From: Akkermansiaceae bacterium UBA6138
GTDB lineage: Bacteria > Verrucomicrobiota > Verrucomicrobiia > Verrucomicrobiales > DEV007
Length of the DNA stretch: 36,032 bases
Direction: 5' to 3'
Assembly: GCA_002422425.1 (NCBI GenBank)
Contig: DIVG01000030.1
Location: 11,445 to 47,476 of the forward strand
This document shows, in pieces, positions 17,056 to 25,426 of this stretch. Each line of letters opens with the position of its first letter. Within the stretch, counting starts at the first letter, position 1. A model generated the notes under the pieces. It had not been told where the DNA came from, searched no databases, and worked only from the letters and a program-made list of their open reading frames with translations. The position numbers and the translations under genes are program-made.

Positions 17056-17730
17056 CTAGTTCTTTCTCGCAGGGAAGACGGTTCGCACGGCCCACGAGAG
17101 CACCACGGAGACTCCGTCGAGGTAGGCGGCGCTGGCGGCACCCATGACGCGGTGGACCCCGACCCGTTCGTCGAGGTTCCGGAAGACCCTCATCCCTTCA
17201 AGCTCCCTGCGGGCCCGAGAGCCGGCGTCGAGCTCGGTGGGAACGGTGAGGACATTCCAGAAAGCGATCGCCGACCAGATGAGAAGGACAATGGGAAAGA
17301 ACGTCCGGGTTGACCCGAGGGCCAGGGCCAGGGCCCCCAGAACAAAGAGCGGCAGGCTCAAGTAAACGGTCCAGCGTATCACCGAGGTTCGCCAGAGGAG
17401 AGGGCGATGGCCTTCGGCATGCTGGAGCGCTTTTCCCGCCTGCTGCGCCGCGATAGCGAGGGCGCTGAAGGTTGAGCCCGAGAAATGCTGCGGCGCGAGG
17501 GTGATCTCGCGGGTCTCGGGGTAATAAAAATCGTCAAAGACGCCGCGACCGCGTTTCACGGTAACCCCTTTGATACCGCGGTAACGCATCATGCCCTCGG
17601 CAAGGCGGGCTCCGGTCAGCCCGGAGGAAATAAGATTGCCCGACTCCTGGCGGTAGATCTTCAGAAACCGACTGCGCCCCCATAGCGTGAGAGCAAGCGC
17701 GATCATAAAGACGAGGAGGAAAATTTGCAT
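17056..17730 (-). CDS. YugP-like (Zn_peptidase_2) membrane protein lacking the zinc-binding motif
   Basis: From ATG 17730 the protein is 224 residues, matching the usual YugP length. It starts with a membrane helix (MQIFLLVFMIALALTLW). An in-frame TTG at 17895 would add 55 Pro-rich residues that do not fit. The order of blocks follows YugP as I remember it: SSGLTGARLAEGMM, VFDDFYYPETREITLAPQHFSGST, the helix AIAAQQAGKALQHAEGH, two or three membrane helices, then VPTELDAGSRARRELEGM. The family's HExGH zinc motif is here QQAGK (residues 96-100), so both His ligands and the catalytic Glu are gone. It is probably an inactive membrane pseudoprotease. The Glu of TELDAG is kept. It is tail-to-tail with the RGG protein, with no bases between the stops. 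Confidence 0.82.
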   Translation of the reverse strand: MQIFLLVFMIALALTLWGRSRFLKIYRQESGNLISSGLTGARLAEGMMRYRGIKGVTVKRGRGVFDDFYYPETREITLAPQHFSGSTFSALAIAAQQAGKALQHAEGHRPLLWRTSVIRWTVYLSLPLFVLGALALALGSTRTFFPIVLLIWSAIAFWNVLTVPTELDAGSRARRELEGMRVFRNLDERVGVHRVMGAASAAYLDGVSVVLSWAVRTVFPARKN

Positions 17731-17920
17731 CGTCACGAAGTTCGCACGCACCGCTTCGGGAGGCAACGACGATCCTGCGCCGGACCGGGTTCGGGTTGCC
17801 TGCTTTTGCGGCACGGGGGAGACCTCCGGAGGCAAGGTGACCGCGTGACACACTGTAGGCGAAAAGAGAGCGGTATTGTCAATCGGGTCATTCAATGGGC
17901 GACGATACGGGCAAGCCTCT

Positions 17921-17961
17921 TAAAACAAAAATAAAGGCGGGACCATTACGATCCCGCCTTT
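17921..17961 (-). terminator. Rho-independent terminator of the porin gene
   Basis: On the minus strand the stem AAAGGCGGGA pairs with TCCCGCCTTT (17933-17942 and 17952-17961) around a nine-base loop, followed by ATTTTTGTTTTA. It lies about 45 bases beyond the porin stop at 18006. It is the clearest intrinsic terminator in the window. Confidence 0.9.
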
Positions 17962-18005
17962 ACCCCAAGGAAACCCTGACTCAGAGAAAGAGCAAAATGT
18001 AAACC

Positions 18006-19241
18006 TTACCAGGAGGTTCTGACACCAAGCATCCAGGTGCCCGTCTCGACCGAGTTACTGGTGTCGTGGATGTCCCCCGTCGCATATTCATAACCCGCCA
18101 TGAGCTTCAGGTTATGCTTGCAGACATAGTAATTAAATCCCGCATAGAAGGTGTGGTAGTCTTCAACGGTGCGGCGCGTGTCATAGCGCTGAGGACGCTG
18201 CTCACGACCCTGCCCCATGAAGGCATAACGGGTCACAAGCTGCAGTTTGTCGGTAATGTCATAATAAGGCATGATAACGAGACCGGCGGTATCGAAACCA
18301 TCAGAAAGAGTGCCCGTTCCGAGACCGTTCGCAGCGTAGATCAGATCAGTGATCAAACCGAAGCTGCCGAACGTGGACAAGGTGGCCAACGACGCGACGT
18401 GCTCGAAGGCCGAACCGAGATTTTCATCCGCATAGCCAGCCGGACTGGCTGTCCCGCCGCTGTTGTTCGTGAACTGGTAGCCGAACTGGAGCTCGGTGGC
18501 CTCGGTGATGTCCATTGAGTTGCGGTAGGTCAGGCTTCCCCGGGAGTCGAAGTCCGCCCAGTCATAACGATCATCCGTGCTGTCACGATCGGCCCCTGAG
18601 ATCCATCCGCCGATCTCATGACTGATCCCGAGTGCCTCAAAGCCGACAGCGACGCCCCACGGTTTGTTGGAAATAACAGCATTCGTGATCGGCGAGCGCT
18701 CGATCGTGAGAATGTTGTTGGAGGAAGTCTTGTTCTCGACGGTGATCTTCTGTTTGGTTTTACCGGCAAGGATGTAGAAGTCGTCCGAGGGAGCCCACTC
18801 GACAAACACCTCATCCCAGTCGTCAAAGAAAGGTCCGGTGACAAGGCTGTGAGAACCGGCCCCGCCGCTGCCATCGCTAACATTGAACGTAGCGCTGAGG
18901 GTGAGGTTATGAGCCATTTCGATCTCAGTGCCAAGCCGGAGGCGGCGACTCTGAAACTCATGGTAACCGTTGGTAGTTGCTGAACCATTCGAGAGTGTGT
19001 CTTCCGTCTGGGAGATCCACTGACCGTGGTAGCGGCCCTTGAACTTCACCGATTTGATGAATCCGTCACCCTCGTAGAGTTTGTTCTTTTTGAACAAGTC
19101 ACACCAGGACGTGTCAGCAACGGGATTTTTGTCGTCGATTACGGTCTTACCGTATTCGCCGGCGAAGGCGGGGCTGGACCCCGCGAGAGCGATGGCTCCG
19201 GCCGCCGCTGCGAAGAATATTTCGTTTTTCTGTTTTTTCAT
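18006..19241 (-). CDS. Phosphate-selective porin O/P-like outer-membrane protein
   Basis: The protein is 411 residues, with a signal peptide MKKQKNEIFFAAAAGAIALAGSSPAFA cut before GEY. The rest is rich in alternating polar/aromatic beta strands and ends in a short strand with terminal Trp (MLGVRTSW), close to the aromatic C-terminal signal of outer-membrane barrels. Blocks such as FKGRYHGQWISQTED, FQSRRLRLGTEIEM, DEVFVEWAPSDDFYILAGKTKQKIT and FYAGFNYYVCKHNLKLMAGYEYATGD resemble the OprO/OprP group. It likely forms a channel that lets phosphate or other anions into the periplasm. The divergent pstS, with a shared palindrome between them, supports a phosphate role. Selectivity is inferred from context. 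Confidence 0.85.
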   Translation of the reverse strand: MKKQKNEIFFAAAAGAIALAGSSPAFAGEYGKTVIDDKNPVADTSWCDLFKKNKLYEGDGFIKSVKFKGRYHGQWISQTEDTLSNGSATTNGYHEFQSRRLRLGTEIEMAHNLTLSATFNVSDGSGGAGSHSLVTGPFFDDWDEVFVEWAPSDDFYILAGKTKQKITVENKTSSNNILTIERSPITNAVISNKPWGVAVGFEALGISHEIGGWISGADRDSTDDRYDWADFDSRGSLTYRNSMDITEATELQFGYQFTNNSGGTASPAGYADENLGSAFEHVASLATLSTFGSFGLITDLIYAANGLGTGTLSDGFDTAGLVIMPYYDITDKLQLVTRYAFMGQGREQRPQRYDTRRTVEDYHTFYAGFNYYVCKHNLKLMAGYEYATGDIHDTSNSVETGTWMLGVRTSW

Positions 19242-19314
19242 GGATGTAGGTCTTTTGGAGACCCTTATCCATCTTCGATCGGGGCGAAGGGCGCAAATTT
19301 TTTTCGCTTCCGTA

Positions 19315-19334
19315 GTGTGACATCACTGTCACAC
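19315..19334. promoter_or_regulatory. Palindromic PhoB-box-like site between the porin and pstS
   Basis: GTGTGAC-N6-GTCACAC is a perfect seven-base inverted repeat lying 74 bases from the porin start and 109 from the pstS start. Read as a direct repeat it is GTGTGAC-N4-CTGTCAC, whose second half equals the PhoB half-site CTGTCAY. Nearly the same site occurs at 28209-28228. The sequence is certain; the PhoB assignment is inferred. Confidence 0.6.
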
Positions 19335-19443
19335 GCGGCGGTTTGAAAAGGGAGGGGCAGCGCGGAAGCTTCACCACGCCCACCCGGTGGCTCCGTCGCC
19401 GGGCCGGGCAGATTCCAAAAATAAAATAGCACTAATTCAGCCT

Positions 19444-20421
19444 ATGAAATTCGCCAATACCCTATTAAAGGCCGGTCTTCTGGCCGCCGTCATCCTGCCT
19501 GTCCGGGCAGGTGCCGAGGACGTCGTCAAGGTCGATCCCGCACTCCCCGCCTACGAGGTCGTGAGCGGCGTTACCGGCAACCTGAACTCGATCGGTTCCG
19601 ATACGCTTAACAACCTCATGACCCTCTGGGCCGAGGGCTTCAAAGCAAAATACCCGAATGTCAACATTCAGATCGAGGGCAAGGGTTCATCGACCGCTCC
19701 CGTGGCCCTGATTGAAGGGACGGCTCAGCTCGGCCCAATGAGCCGTGCGATGAAGTCGGAAGAGATCGACCAGTTCGAGAAGAAGTTCGGCTACAAGCCG
19801 GTAGAAGTAAAAGTCGCCATCGACGCGCTGGCGGTTTATACCCATAAAGACAACCCGATCAAGGGACTCACCCTGAAGCAGGTCGACTCGATCTTCTCAT
19901 CCACCTTCAAGGCAGGCGGAACTGCCATCACCAAGTGGGGCCAGGCAGGCATGGACGGAGAATGGTCCGACAAGGACATTTCGAAGTATGGCCGCAACAG
20001 CGCTTCCGGAACCTACGGGTTTTTCAAGGACGAAGCGCTTCTCAAGGGCGACTTTGATGCGTCCGTGAAGGAGCAGCCCGGATCGTCCGCCGTCGTTCAG
20101 GGAGTGGCGAGTGATCTCGGGGGGATCGGCTACTCGGGAATCGGCTACAAGACCTCAAGTGTGAATGCGATCGCTCTTGGCGCCTCTGCCGATGCGCTCT
20201 TCGAGCCCACCTACGAAAACTGTCTCAGCGGCGATTTCCCGCTCTCCCGTTTTCTCTATGTCTACGTGAACAAAAACCCCGAGAAGCCCCTCGATGCGCT
20301 CACTCTCGAGTTTCTTAAGTTCGTCCTTTCCCTTGAAGGGCAGGAAGTCGTCGTAAAAGACGGTTACTTCCCCATGCCCTCGGAAGTCGCCGCTGAAGTG
20401 GTCTCCACCATCGCGAAGTGA
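19444..20421 (+). CDS. pstS: Phosphate ABC transporter, periplasmic phosphate-binding protein
   Basis: It binds inorganic phosphate in the periplasm and delivers it to PstCA. The protein is 325 residues from ATG 19444, where a signal peptide begins (MKFANTLLKAGLLAAVILPVRAGA, cut before ED). Phosphate-contact motifs are present: IGSDTLNNLM (51-54), EGKGSSTAP (79-83), GPMSRAMK, and YGRNSASGTYGFF (182-194) with the Arg and Ser-Gly-Thr that clasp the anion. An in-frame ATG at 19387 would precede the signal peptide and is unlikely. A weak -10-like TAAAAT lies at 19422-19427, but it is about 87 bases from the palindrome, further than a classical PhoB-activated promoter. It is first in pstSCAB. Confidence 0.95.
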   Translation: MKFANTLLKAGLLAAVILPVRAGAEDVVKVDPALPAYEVVSGVTGNLNSIGSDTLNNLMTLWAEGFKAKYPNVNIQIEGKGSSTAPVALIEGTAQLGPMSRAMKSEEIDQFEKKFGYKPVEVKVAIDALAVYTHKDNPIKGLTLKQVDSIFSSTFKAGGTAITKWGQAGMDGEWSDKDISKYGRNSASGTYGFFKDEALLKGDFDASVKEQPGSSAVVQGVASDLGGIGYSGIGYKTSSVNAIALGASADALFEPTYENCLSGDFPLSRFLYVYVNKNPEKPLDALTLEFLKFVLSLEGQEVVVKDGYFPMPSEVAAEVVSTIAK

Positions 20422-20512
20422 AATGGTTGGCGCCGGGATTTCGACATAAAGTGACGTGGAAGACTTCGCATTTTGTGTCACAATCCGGCACCAGCCCATC
20501 CCCTCACCGATC

Positions 20513-22840
20513 ATGAACACCACCCCGAAAGAGCCGGAGAGCGGAGCAACGCCACCGCGGCACACCCCCGACCCGAAGCGGTTTGAGGCGTCCCGCCTGG
20601 TGCTTTGGACCGACGCCTTCATGAACCACTTCATCAAGGTGGGCGGGCTCTTCGTGGTGGTCGCCGTGATCGGTATTTTTGTCTTCATCATGTCTCAGGT
20701 CCTCCCGATGTTCCAGTCGGCCCGGGTGGATCTGGAGACCGGTGGGGAACTTTCCGAACGGCTCCCCGAAGGTGATTATGTCGCGATGGCGGTGGACGAG
20801 TGGGGAGAACGCCCTCTCGCCCTGAGGAAGGACGGCAAAATCTTTTTCTCTGATCTTGCCGGCGACGGCCGGATCAGCGAAGGAGATCTCGCCTTTCCCG
20901 AGAATGAAACCATCTCCGCTGTCGAGGCGGTGCCAGGCTCGGGAGTGATCGCGGTGGGAACGGCCCAGGGCGGTATCCACCTGATCGATTATTCCTACGA
21001 CCCCGTTTTCGCCGACGGTAAGCGGACGATCAGGGAAAAACTTTCCAAGGCCTACAGCGGACGGGTTGAAGGCGTCGTTCGCGAGGTCGGCTTCGGCCAG
21101 TCCGGGGCCGCGAGGCTCGTTGTCTCCCTCGTTGATGCCGCCAATGGCCAGCGACTCCTTGCGACGCTGATTGAGCGCAAGCGCAGTCTCGTCGGTTCCG
21201 GTGCCTGGAGCGAAACCGCCGCGATCGATATGACCGGCTCGCTGCGCCCCGGCGTGGCCGTGAAATCCATCCATGTGACCGACCGGGCTGACTCCGTCAT
21301 TGTGATCTTCGAGAACGGGGAGGTCGACTACCACTTCCGCTCCGGCGCCGCAGCGGCTTTTGAACTACGCCAGACCTTCCGCCCTTTTGAGGATCTCGGG
21401 GATCAGGAAATCGCCGAGTGCGGCTTCCTTTTCGGCGATGTCTCCCTTGTTTTTCTCTCGGTCACAGGCGAAAACCGCATTTACAGTCTCTACCGGACAC
21501 AGGAGGAGCCCGTTCGCCTTTTTCATCAGACCAAGGCCTTCACAGCCCTGCCCGCGGCGGCGGAGTATTTCTCAAAGAGCCTTCGCAACAAGGCTTTCCT
21601 CATCGGGTATCGCGATCACGTAAGCCTTCGCTACTCGACGACCGAAAATGTGCGCTGGGAGTCCGATCTTCCGTTCCGGGTCAGCCATGCGCTGATCGGC
21701 CCGAAGTATGACTCCCTCCTCTTCCTCTCTGACGAGCGCCGTTTCCATCGACTCATTCTCGACGATCCCCATCCCGAGGTGAGCGTCCGGGCGCTCTTCG
21801 GCAAAGTGTGGTATGAGGGATCTCCCGAGCCTAAATATGAATGGCAATCGACGGGCGGGTCCGACGATTTCGAGCCGAAACTCTCCCTCGTGCCTCTGAT
21901 TTTCGGCAGCCTCAAGGGAACTTTTTACGCCCTTCTTTTTGCTCTTCCAATCGCGCTCTTCGGAGCTGTCTACACCTCCGAATTTCTCCACCCGCGAAAC
22001 AAGGTTTTCGTGAAGCCGGTCATGGAAATCATGGCTTCGCTCCCGTCGGTGGTGCTCGGCTTTCTGGCAGCGTTGTGGCTTGCCCCTATTCTTGAAAACC
22101 GGGTCCCCTCACTGCTCTGTATCGTCATCCTCCTCCCCGCAGGGTCATTCCTGATCGGGTGGATCTGGAGCCGTCAGCCGCAATCCGTCCGAAAGTATGT
22201 CCCGGCCGGGCGCGAGTTTCTCTATTTTACGCCGTTTCTCCTCCTCCTCCTTGTCACCGGATGGCACCTCGGACCTTTCCTTGAGCAGCTTCTCTTCCGG
22301 GTAAAGGACGCGGGCAGCGGCGAGATCGTGGGTGACTTCACGAGATGGTGGCCGATGATCACCGGCACGGCCTACGAGCAGAGAAATTCCCTCGTCGTGG
22401 GCTTCGTGATGGGATTTGCGGTGATCCCGATCATCTTCACGATCGCTGAAGACTCTCTCTCCAATGTCCCCGGATCTCTTCGCTCGGGCTCGCTCGCCCT
22501 GGGGGCGAGTCGCTGGCAGACCGCCTGGCGGGTCGTCCTTCCGACCGCTTCCGCCGGGATTTTTTCAGCCCTGATGATCGGACTGGGCCGTGCGGTCGGT
22601 GAGACCATGATCGTAGTCATGGCGACGGGAAATACCCCCATCATGGAATGGAATGTTTTTTCGGGGATGCGGACCCTCTCCGCCAACATCGCCGTCGAGC
22701 TGCCCGAGGCGCCCCACCACGGGACGCTTTACCGGACACTCTTCCTCGGAGCTGTCGTGCTTTTCCTTCTGACATTCACCGTGAACACCGTTGCCGAAGT
22801 GCTGCGCCAGCACCTTCGCGAACGATACAAGACAGTGTGA
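20513..22840 (+). CDS. pstC: Phosphate ABC transporter permease PstC with large N-terminal periplasmic domain
   Basis: This is an inner-membrane channel subunit of 775 residues, more than twice the E. coli length. One membrane helix (about 40-67) precedes a ~375-residue periplasmic region (68-445) with propeller-like strands such as VAMAVDEWGERPLALRKDGKIFFSDL and VIAVGTAQGGIHLIDYSYD. The permease domain follows (about 450-775) with the EAA loop LGASRWQTAWRVVLP near 662 and GRAVGETMIVVMATGN after it. Long PstC forms are known in some gammaproteobacteria such as Pseudomonas. ATG 20513 is preferred over a GTG at 20456. The gap from pstS is 91 bp, with no terminator seen, so cotranscription is likely. 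Confidence 0.93.
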   Translation: MNTTPKEPESGATPPRHTPDPKRFEASRLVLWTDAFMNHFIKVGGLFVVVAVIGIFVFIMSQVLPMFQSARVDLETGGELSERLPEGDYVAMAVDEWGERPLALRKDGKIFFSDLAGDGRISEGDLAFPENETISAVEAVPGSGVIAVGTAQGGIHLIDYSYDPVFADGKRTIREKLSKAYSGRVEGVVREVGFGQSGAARLVVSLVDAANGQRLLATLIERKRSLVGSGAWSETAAIDMTGSLRPGVAVKSIHVTDRADSVIVIFENGEVDYHFRSGAAAAFELRQTFRPFEDLGDQEIAECGFLFGDVSLVFLSVTGENRIYSLYRTQEEPVRLFHQTKAFTALPAAAEYFSKSLRNKAFLIGYRDHVSLRYSTTENVRWESDLPFRVSHALIGPKYDSLLFLSDERRFHRLILDDPHPEVSVRALFGKVWYEGSPEPKYEWQSTGGSDDFEPKLSLVPLIFGSLKGTFYALLFALPIALFGAVYTSEFLHPRNKVFVKPVMEIMASLPSVVLGFLAALWLAPILENRVPSLLCIVILLPAGSFLIGWIWSRQPQSVRKYVPAGREFLYFTPFLLLLLVTGWHLGPFLEQLLFRVKDAGSGEIVGDFTRWWPMITGTAYEQRNSLVVGFVMGFAVIPIIFTIAEDSLSNVPGSLRSGSLALGASRWQTAWRVVLPTASAGIFSALMIGLGRAVGETMIVVMATGNTPIMEWNVFSGMRTLSANIAVELPEAPHHGTLYRTLFLGAVVLFLLTFTVNTVAEVLRQHLRERYKTV

Positions 22841-22860
22841 ACCTGTCGCCATAATACCAC

Positions 22861-24528
22861 ATGAGTATTTTTTCTTCATCAAAATCCGGGTCTGACGGAA
22901 CCGCCTCGGGGGAACCCATGGTCTGGTTTTCGGGGATGTGGCTGGCGATCGGCCTGCTCATGATCGTCACGCTCCTTTTTGTCATCGTGAGAAACGGTCT
23001 CTCCCTCTTCTGGCCTTCTCAAGTCGTTCAGATCGAGTTGGTCGAAGGGAGCAGTGCCGCGATCCAGGGGGCTTCGACTCTCGCCGGCGAGGTGCGAAAA
23101 CGTCAGGATAAACGAGTTCTCGATGCGGAGGGAGAGGTCATCCCCGAACTGCAGCTTTTTGTCGGAAACCGGGATGCCTACGGCTTCGGATTCCGTTATG
23201 TCGATCAGTCGGATATCGCAGGACAGACTTACCCGAACGAAATCATCGTGGCGGAGCGGGTCGAATACGGGGACCTCATCGGCTACCCGGTAGCCCTCAA
23301 GGTAGATGGCGAGGTCATCACTGCCGATGCCCCCGGTTTCCGCGAACGCCTCAAAGCGCTCGTGGCCGAGTCGAACCGTCGCCGCCACGAGATTGAGGAG
23401 ATTGAGAAAAAGAAAATCGGGGCGATCAACCAGGAGATGCAGAAGCTCAAGCTGTCGCTGCGGAAGGCCGAACTGTCAGGGCTTCCCGTCGATGACCTTC
23501 GCCATTCCATCGACGCGCGGACGGCGACACTTCAGGCCGACTATGAAACACTGGCCAAAGAGGCCTCCACTCTGCGTGCCGCGCAAAAAACCGATCTCCT
23601 TGTCTGTCGTCTCGCGACCGGGGCGGAGCGCGAGATTCCCCTTGGCGACCTCATTCATTTCTACCATCCCAACGAATTGAGTTACCCGGGCCGGGTCGCC
23701 CATTTTTTCGGCGGAGTCTGGAGTTTTCTCTCGGAGGATCCGCGGGAGGCCAACACCGAGGGAGGCGTTTTCCCCGCCATTTTCGGGACCTTTGTTATGA
23801 CCCTGTTGATGAGCATGGTGGTGGTGCCCTTTGGCGTGGTTGCCGCCATTTATCTTCGCGAATACTCAAAACAGGGGCCGCTCGTTCGGGCGGTTCGCAT
23901 TGCCGTGAACAACCTCGCAGGGGTTCCCTCCATCGTTTTCGGTGTCTTCGGACTGGGCTTTTTTGTCTACCTGGTTGGAGGCAGCATCGACAGTCTCTTT
24001 TACCCGGAGCGACTGCCCACTCCCACCTTCGGCACGGGCGGGATCATCTGGGCTGCCCTCACTCTTGCCCTGATGACGGTTCCTGTCGTTATCGTATCGA
24101 CCGAAGAGGCTCTCGCCGCAGTCTCGCGCGGGGCGCGCGAGGCCTCGCTCGCTTCCGGTGCCTCGAAGTGGCAGACGATCCGGCACATCGTCCTCCCCGC
24201 GTCCGTTCCGGGAATCATCACCGGCCTGGTTCTCTCCATGGCCCGCGGGGCAGGAGAAGTGGCTCCGCTCATGCTTGTCGGGGTGGTAAAACTAGCCCCG
24301 ACCCTGCCGATCGACGGCGAGTTTCCCTTTGTCCACCTTGAGCGGAAATTTATGCACCTGGGGTTTCACATCTACGATCTCGGCTTCCAGTCGCCGGATT
24401 CCGAAGCAGCCAAACCCATGGTTTTCGCAACGACTCTGCTGCTCATCGCCCTGGTGGTCGTTTTAAACGCTGCGGCGATCATCCTTCGGGAGCGACTCCG
24501 TCGTAAGTATGCCTCCAGTGCCTTCTGA
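22861..24528 (+). CDS. pstA: Phosphate ABC transporter permease PstA with extended N-terminal domain
   Basis: This is the second channel subunit, of 555 residues against about 300 in E. coli. A first membrane helix (about 22-46) leads into a periplasmic region (50-300) with a coiled-coil segment around 160-240 (ESNRRRHEIEEIEKKKIGAI, then LRKAELSGLPVDDLRHSID). This matches the long PstA form with an extra N-terminal domain. The permease domain (about 300-550) has YLREYSKQGPLVRAVRIAVNNLAGVPSIVFGVFG and the EAA loop ASGASKWQTIRHIVLP near 430, then GAGEVAPLMLVG. ATG 22861 starts 20 bases after pstC stops. Both permeases being extended suggests the two periplasmic parts touch each other or PstS. 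Confidence 0.94.
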   Translation: MSIFSSSKSGSDGTASGEPMVWFSGMWLAIGLLMIVTLLFVIVRNGLSLFWPSQVVQIELVEGSSAAIQGASTLAGEVRKRQDKRVLDAEGEVIPELQLFVGNRDAYGFGFRYVDQSDIAGQTYPNEIIVAERVEYGDLIGYPVALKVDGEVITADAPGFRERLKALVAESNRRRHEIEEIEKKKIGAINQEMQKLKLSLRKAELSGLPVDDLRHSIDARTATLQADYETLAKEASTLRAAQKTDLLVCRLATGAEREIPLGDLIHFYHPNELSYPGRVAHFFGGVWSFLSEDPREANTEGGVFPAIFGTFVMTLLMSMVVVPFGVVAAIYLREYSKQGPLVRAVRIAVNNLAGVPSIVFGVFGLGFFVYLVGGSIDSLFYPERLPTPTFGTGGIIWAALTLALMTVPVVIVSTEEALAAVSRGAREASLASGASKWQTIRHIVLPASVPGIITGLVLSMARGAGEVAPLMLVGVVKLAPTLPIDGEFPFVHLERKFMHLGFHIYDLGFQSPDSEAAKPMVFATTLLLIALVVVLNAAAIILRERLRRKYASSAF

Positions 24529-24589
24529 GCCGGACAAAAAGCGCAATGAGATGATGGAAAATGTCAATAATCTGAAAGAAGCTAAAACG

Positions 24590-25414
24590 ATGTCACTGCC
24601 GTCCCCTTCCCCTTCAAGCAGCGCCGATTCCGCTCCCGTCCCGGGGCCGATCCGCCGCCCCGACTACATTCAGGTCAGGAAATTTTGTTTTAATTACACT
24701 CCTGACGTCCGGGTGCTTCATCACATTACGATGGATATCCCCGAGAATGAGGTGACCGCCTTCATTGGACCTTCGGGCTGCGGCAAGACGACCCTGCTGC
24801 GGAACTTCAACCGCATGAACGACCTCATTGACGGGATCTCCCACGAGGGCCTCATCACTGTAGACGGTCAGGATATCTTTGATCCGAATCTTGAGGTCAT
24901 TTCCCTTCGCAAGCGCATCGGGATGGTCTTTCAGAAATCGAATCCCTTTCCGAAATCTATCTACGAAAATGTCGTTTACAGCCTCCGAATCGCGGGGCAG
25001 CGGGATAAAGGGATTCTCGATGAAGTCGTCGAACGCAGTCTCCGCGGGGCGGCGCTCTGGGAAGAGGTCAAGGACCGGCTCCAGCAGAGCGCGCTCGGTC
25101 TTTCCGGCGGCCAGATGCAGCGGCTCTGTATCGCCCGCGCAATCGCGAACCAGCCGCACATCCTCCTCATGGACGAGCCCTGCTCGGCGCTGGATCCTAT
25201 CGCGACGGCAAAGATCGAAGAGCTCATCGGCGAGCTCAAGGAACAATTCACCGTTGTCATCGTAACCCATAACATGCAGCAGGCTGCCAGGGTTTCGGAC
25301 CGGACGGCCTACTTTTACCTCGGTAAGCTGATCGAAATGGACGCTACCAAAAAGATTTTTTCCAATCCCACGAAGAAAGAAACCGAAGATTACATCTCCG
25401 GTCGCTTTGGCTGA
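24590..25414 (+). CDS. pstB: Phosphate ABC transporter ATP-binding protein
   Basis: This is the cytoplasmic ATPase that powers PstCA. From ATG 24590 the protein is 274 residues, near the family norm (~257), with AGAAG about eight bases upstream as a weak ribosome-binding site. In-frame ATGs at 24509 (overlapping pstA by 20 bases) and 24551 are possible and would add up to 27 residues. The Walker A loop is GPSGCGKTT (60-68), with a Q-loop in MVFQKSNPFPKSIYENV, signature LSGGQMQR (171-178), Walker B ILLMDEPCSALDP and H-loop VTHNMQQAARVSD. All catalytic residues are present. No phoU follows, unlike most pst operons. The gene converges on the FHA-cyclase. Confidence 0.95.
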   Translation: MSLPSPSPSSSADSAPVPGPIRRPDYIQVRKFCFNYTPDVRVLHHITMDIPENEVTAFIGPSGCGKTTLLRNFNRMNDLIDGISHEGLITVDGQDIFDPNLEVISLRKRIGMVFQKSNPFPKSIYENVVYSLRIAGQRDKGILDEVVERSLRGAALWEEVKDRLQQSALGLSGGQMQRLCIARAIANQPHILLMDEPCSALDPIATAKIEELIGELKEQFTVVIVTHNMQQAARVSDRTAYFYLGKLIEMDATKKIFSNPTKKETEDYISGRFG

Positions 25415-25426
25415 AGGGCAAGTCGA

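Noticed and set aside
17731..17895. 55-residue N-terminal extension of the YugP-like protein from TTG 17895
   Set aside because: Pro/Ser-rich, not in the family, while ATG 17730 gives the usual length and begins at the first membrane helix.
19315..19334. Reading the palindrome as a CRP (cAMP receptor) site
   Set aside because: CRP sites are TGTGA-N6-TCACA. Here the same arms are eight bases apart, in both copies, which does not fit. The 11-base direct-repeat reading fits PhoB better.
20450..20482. AGTGAC and GTCACA half-sites between pstS and pstC as a third operator
   Set aside because: They are 21 bases apart instead of six, and the first arm differs. Not the same site.
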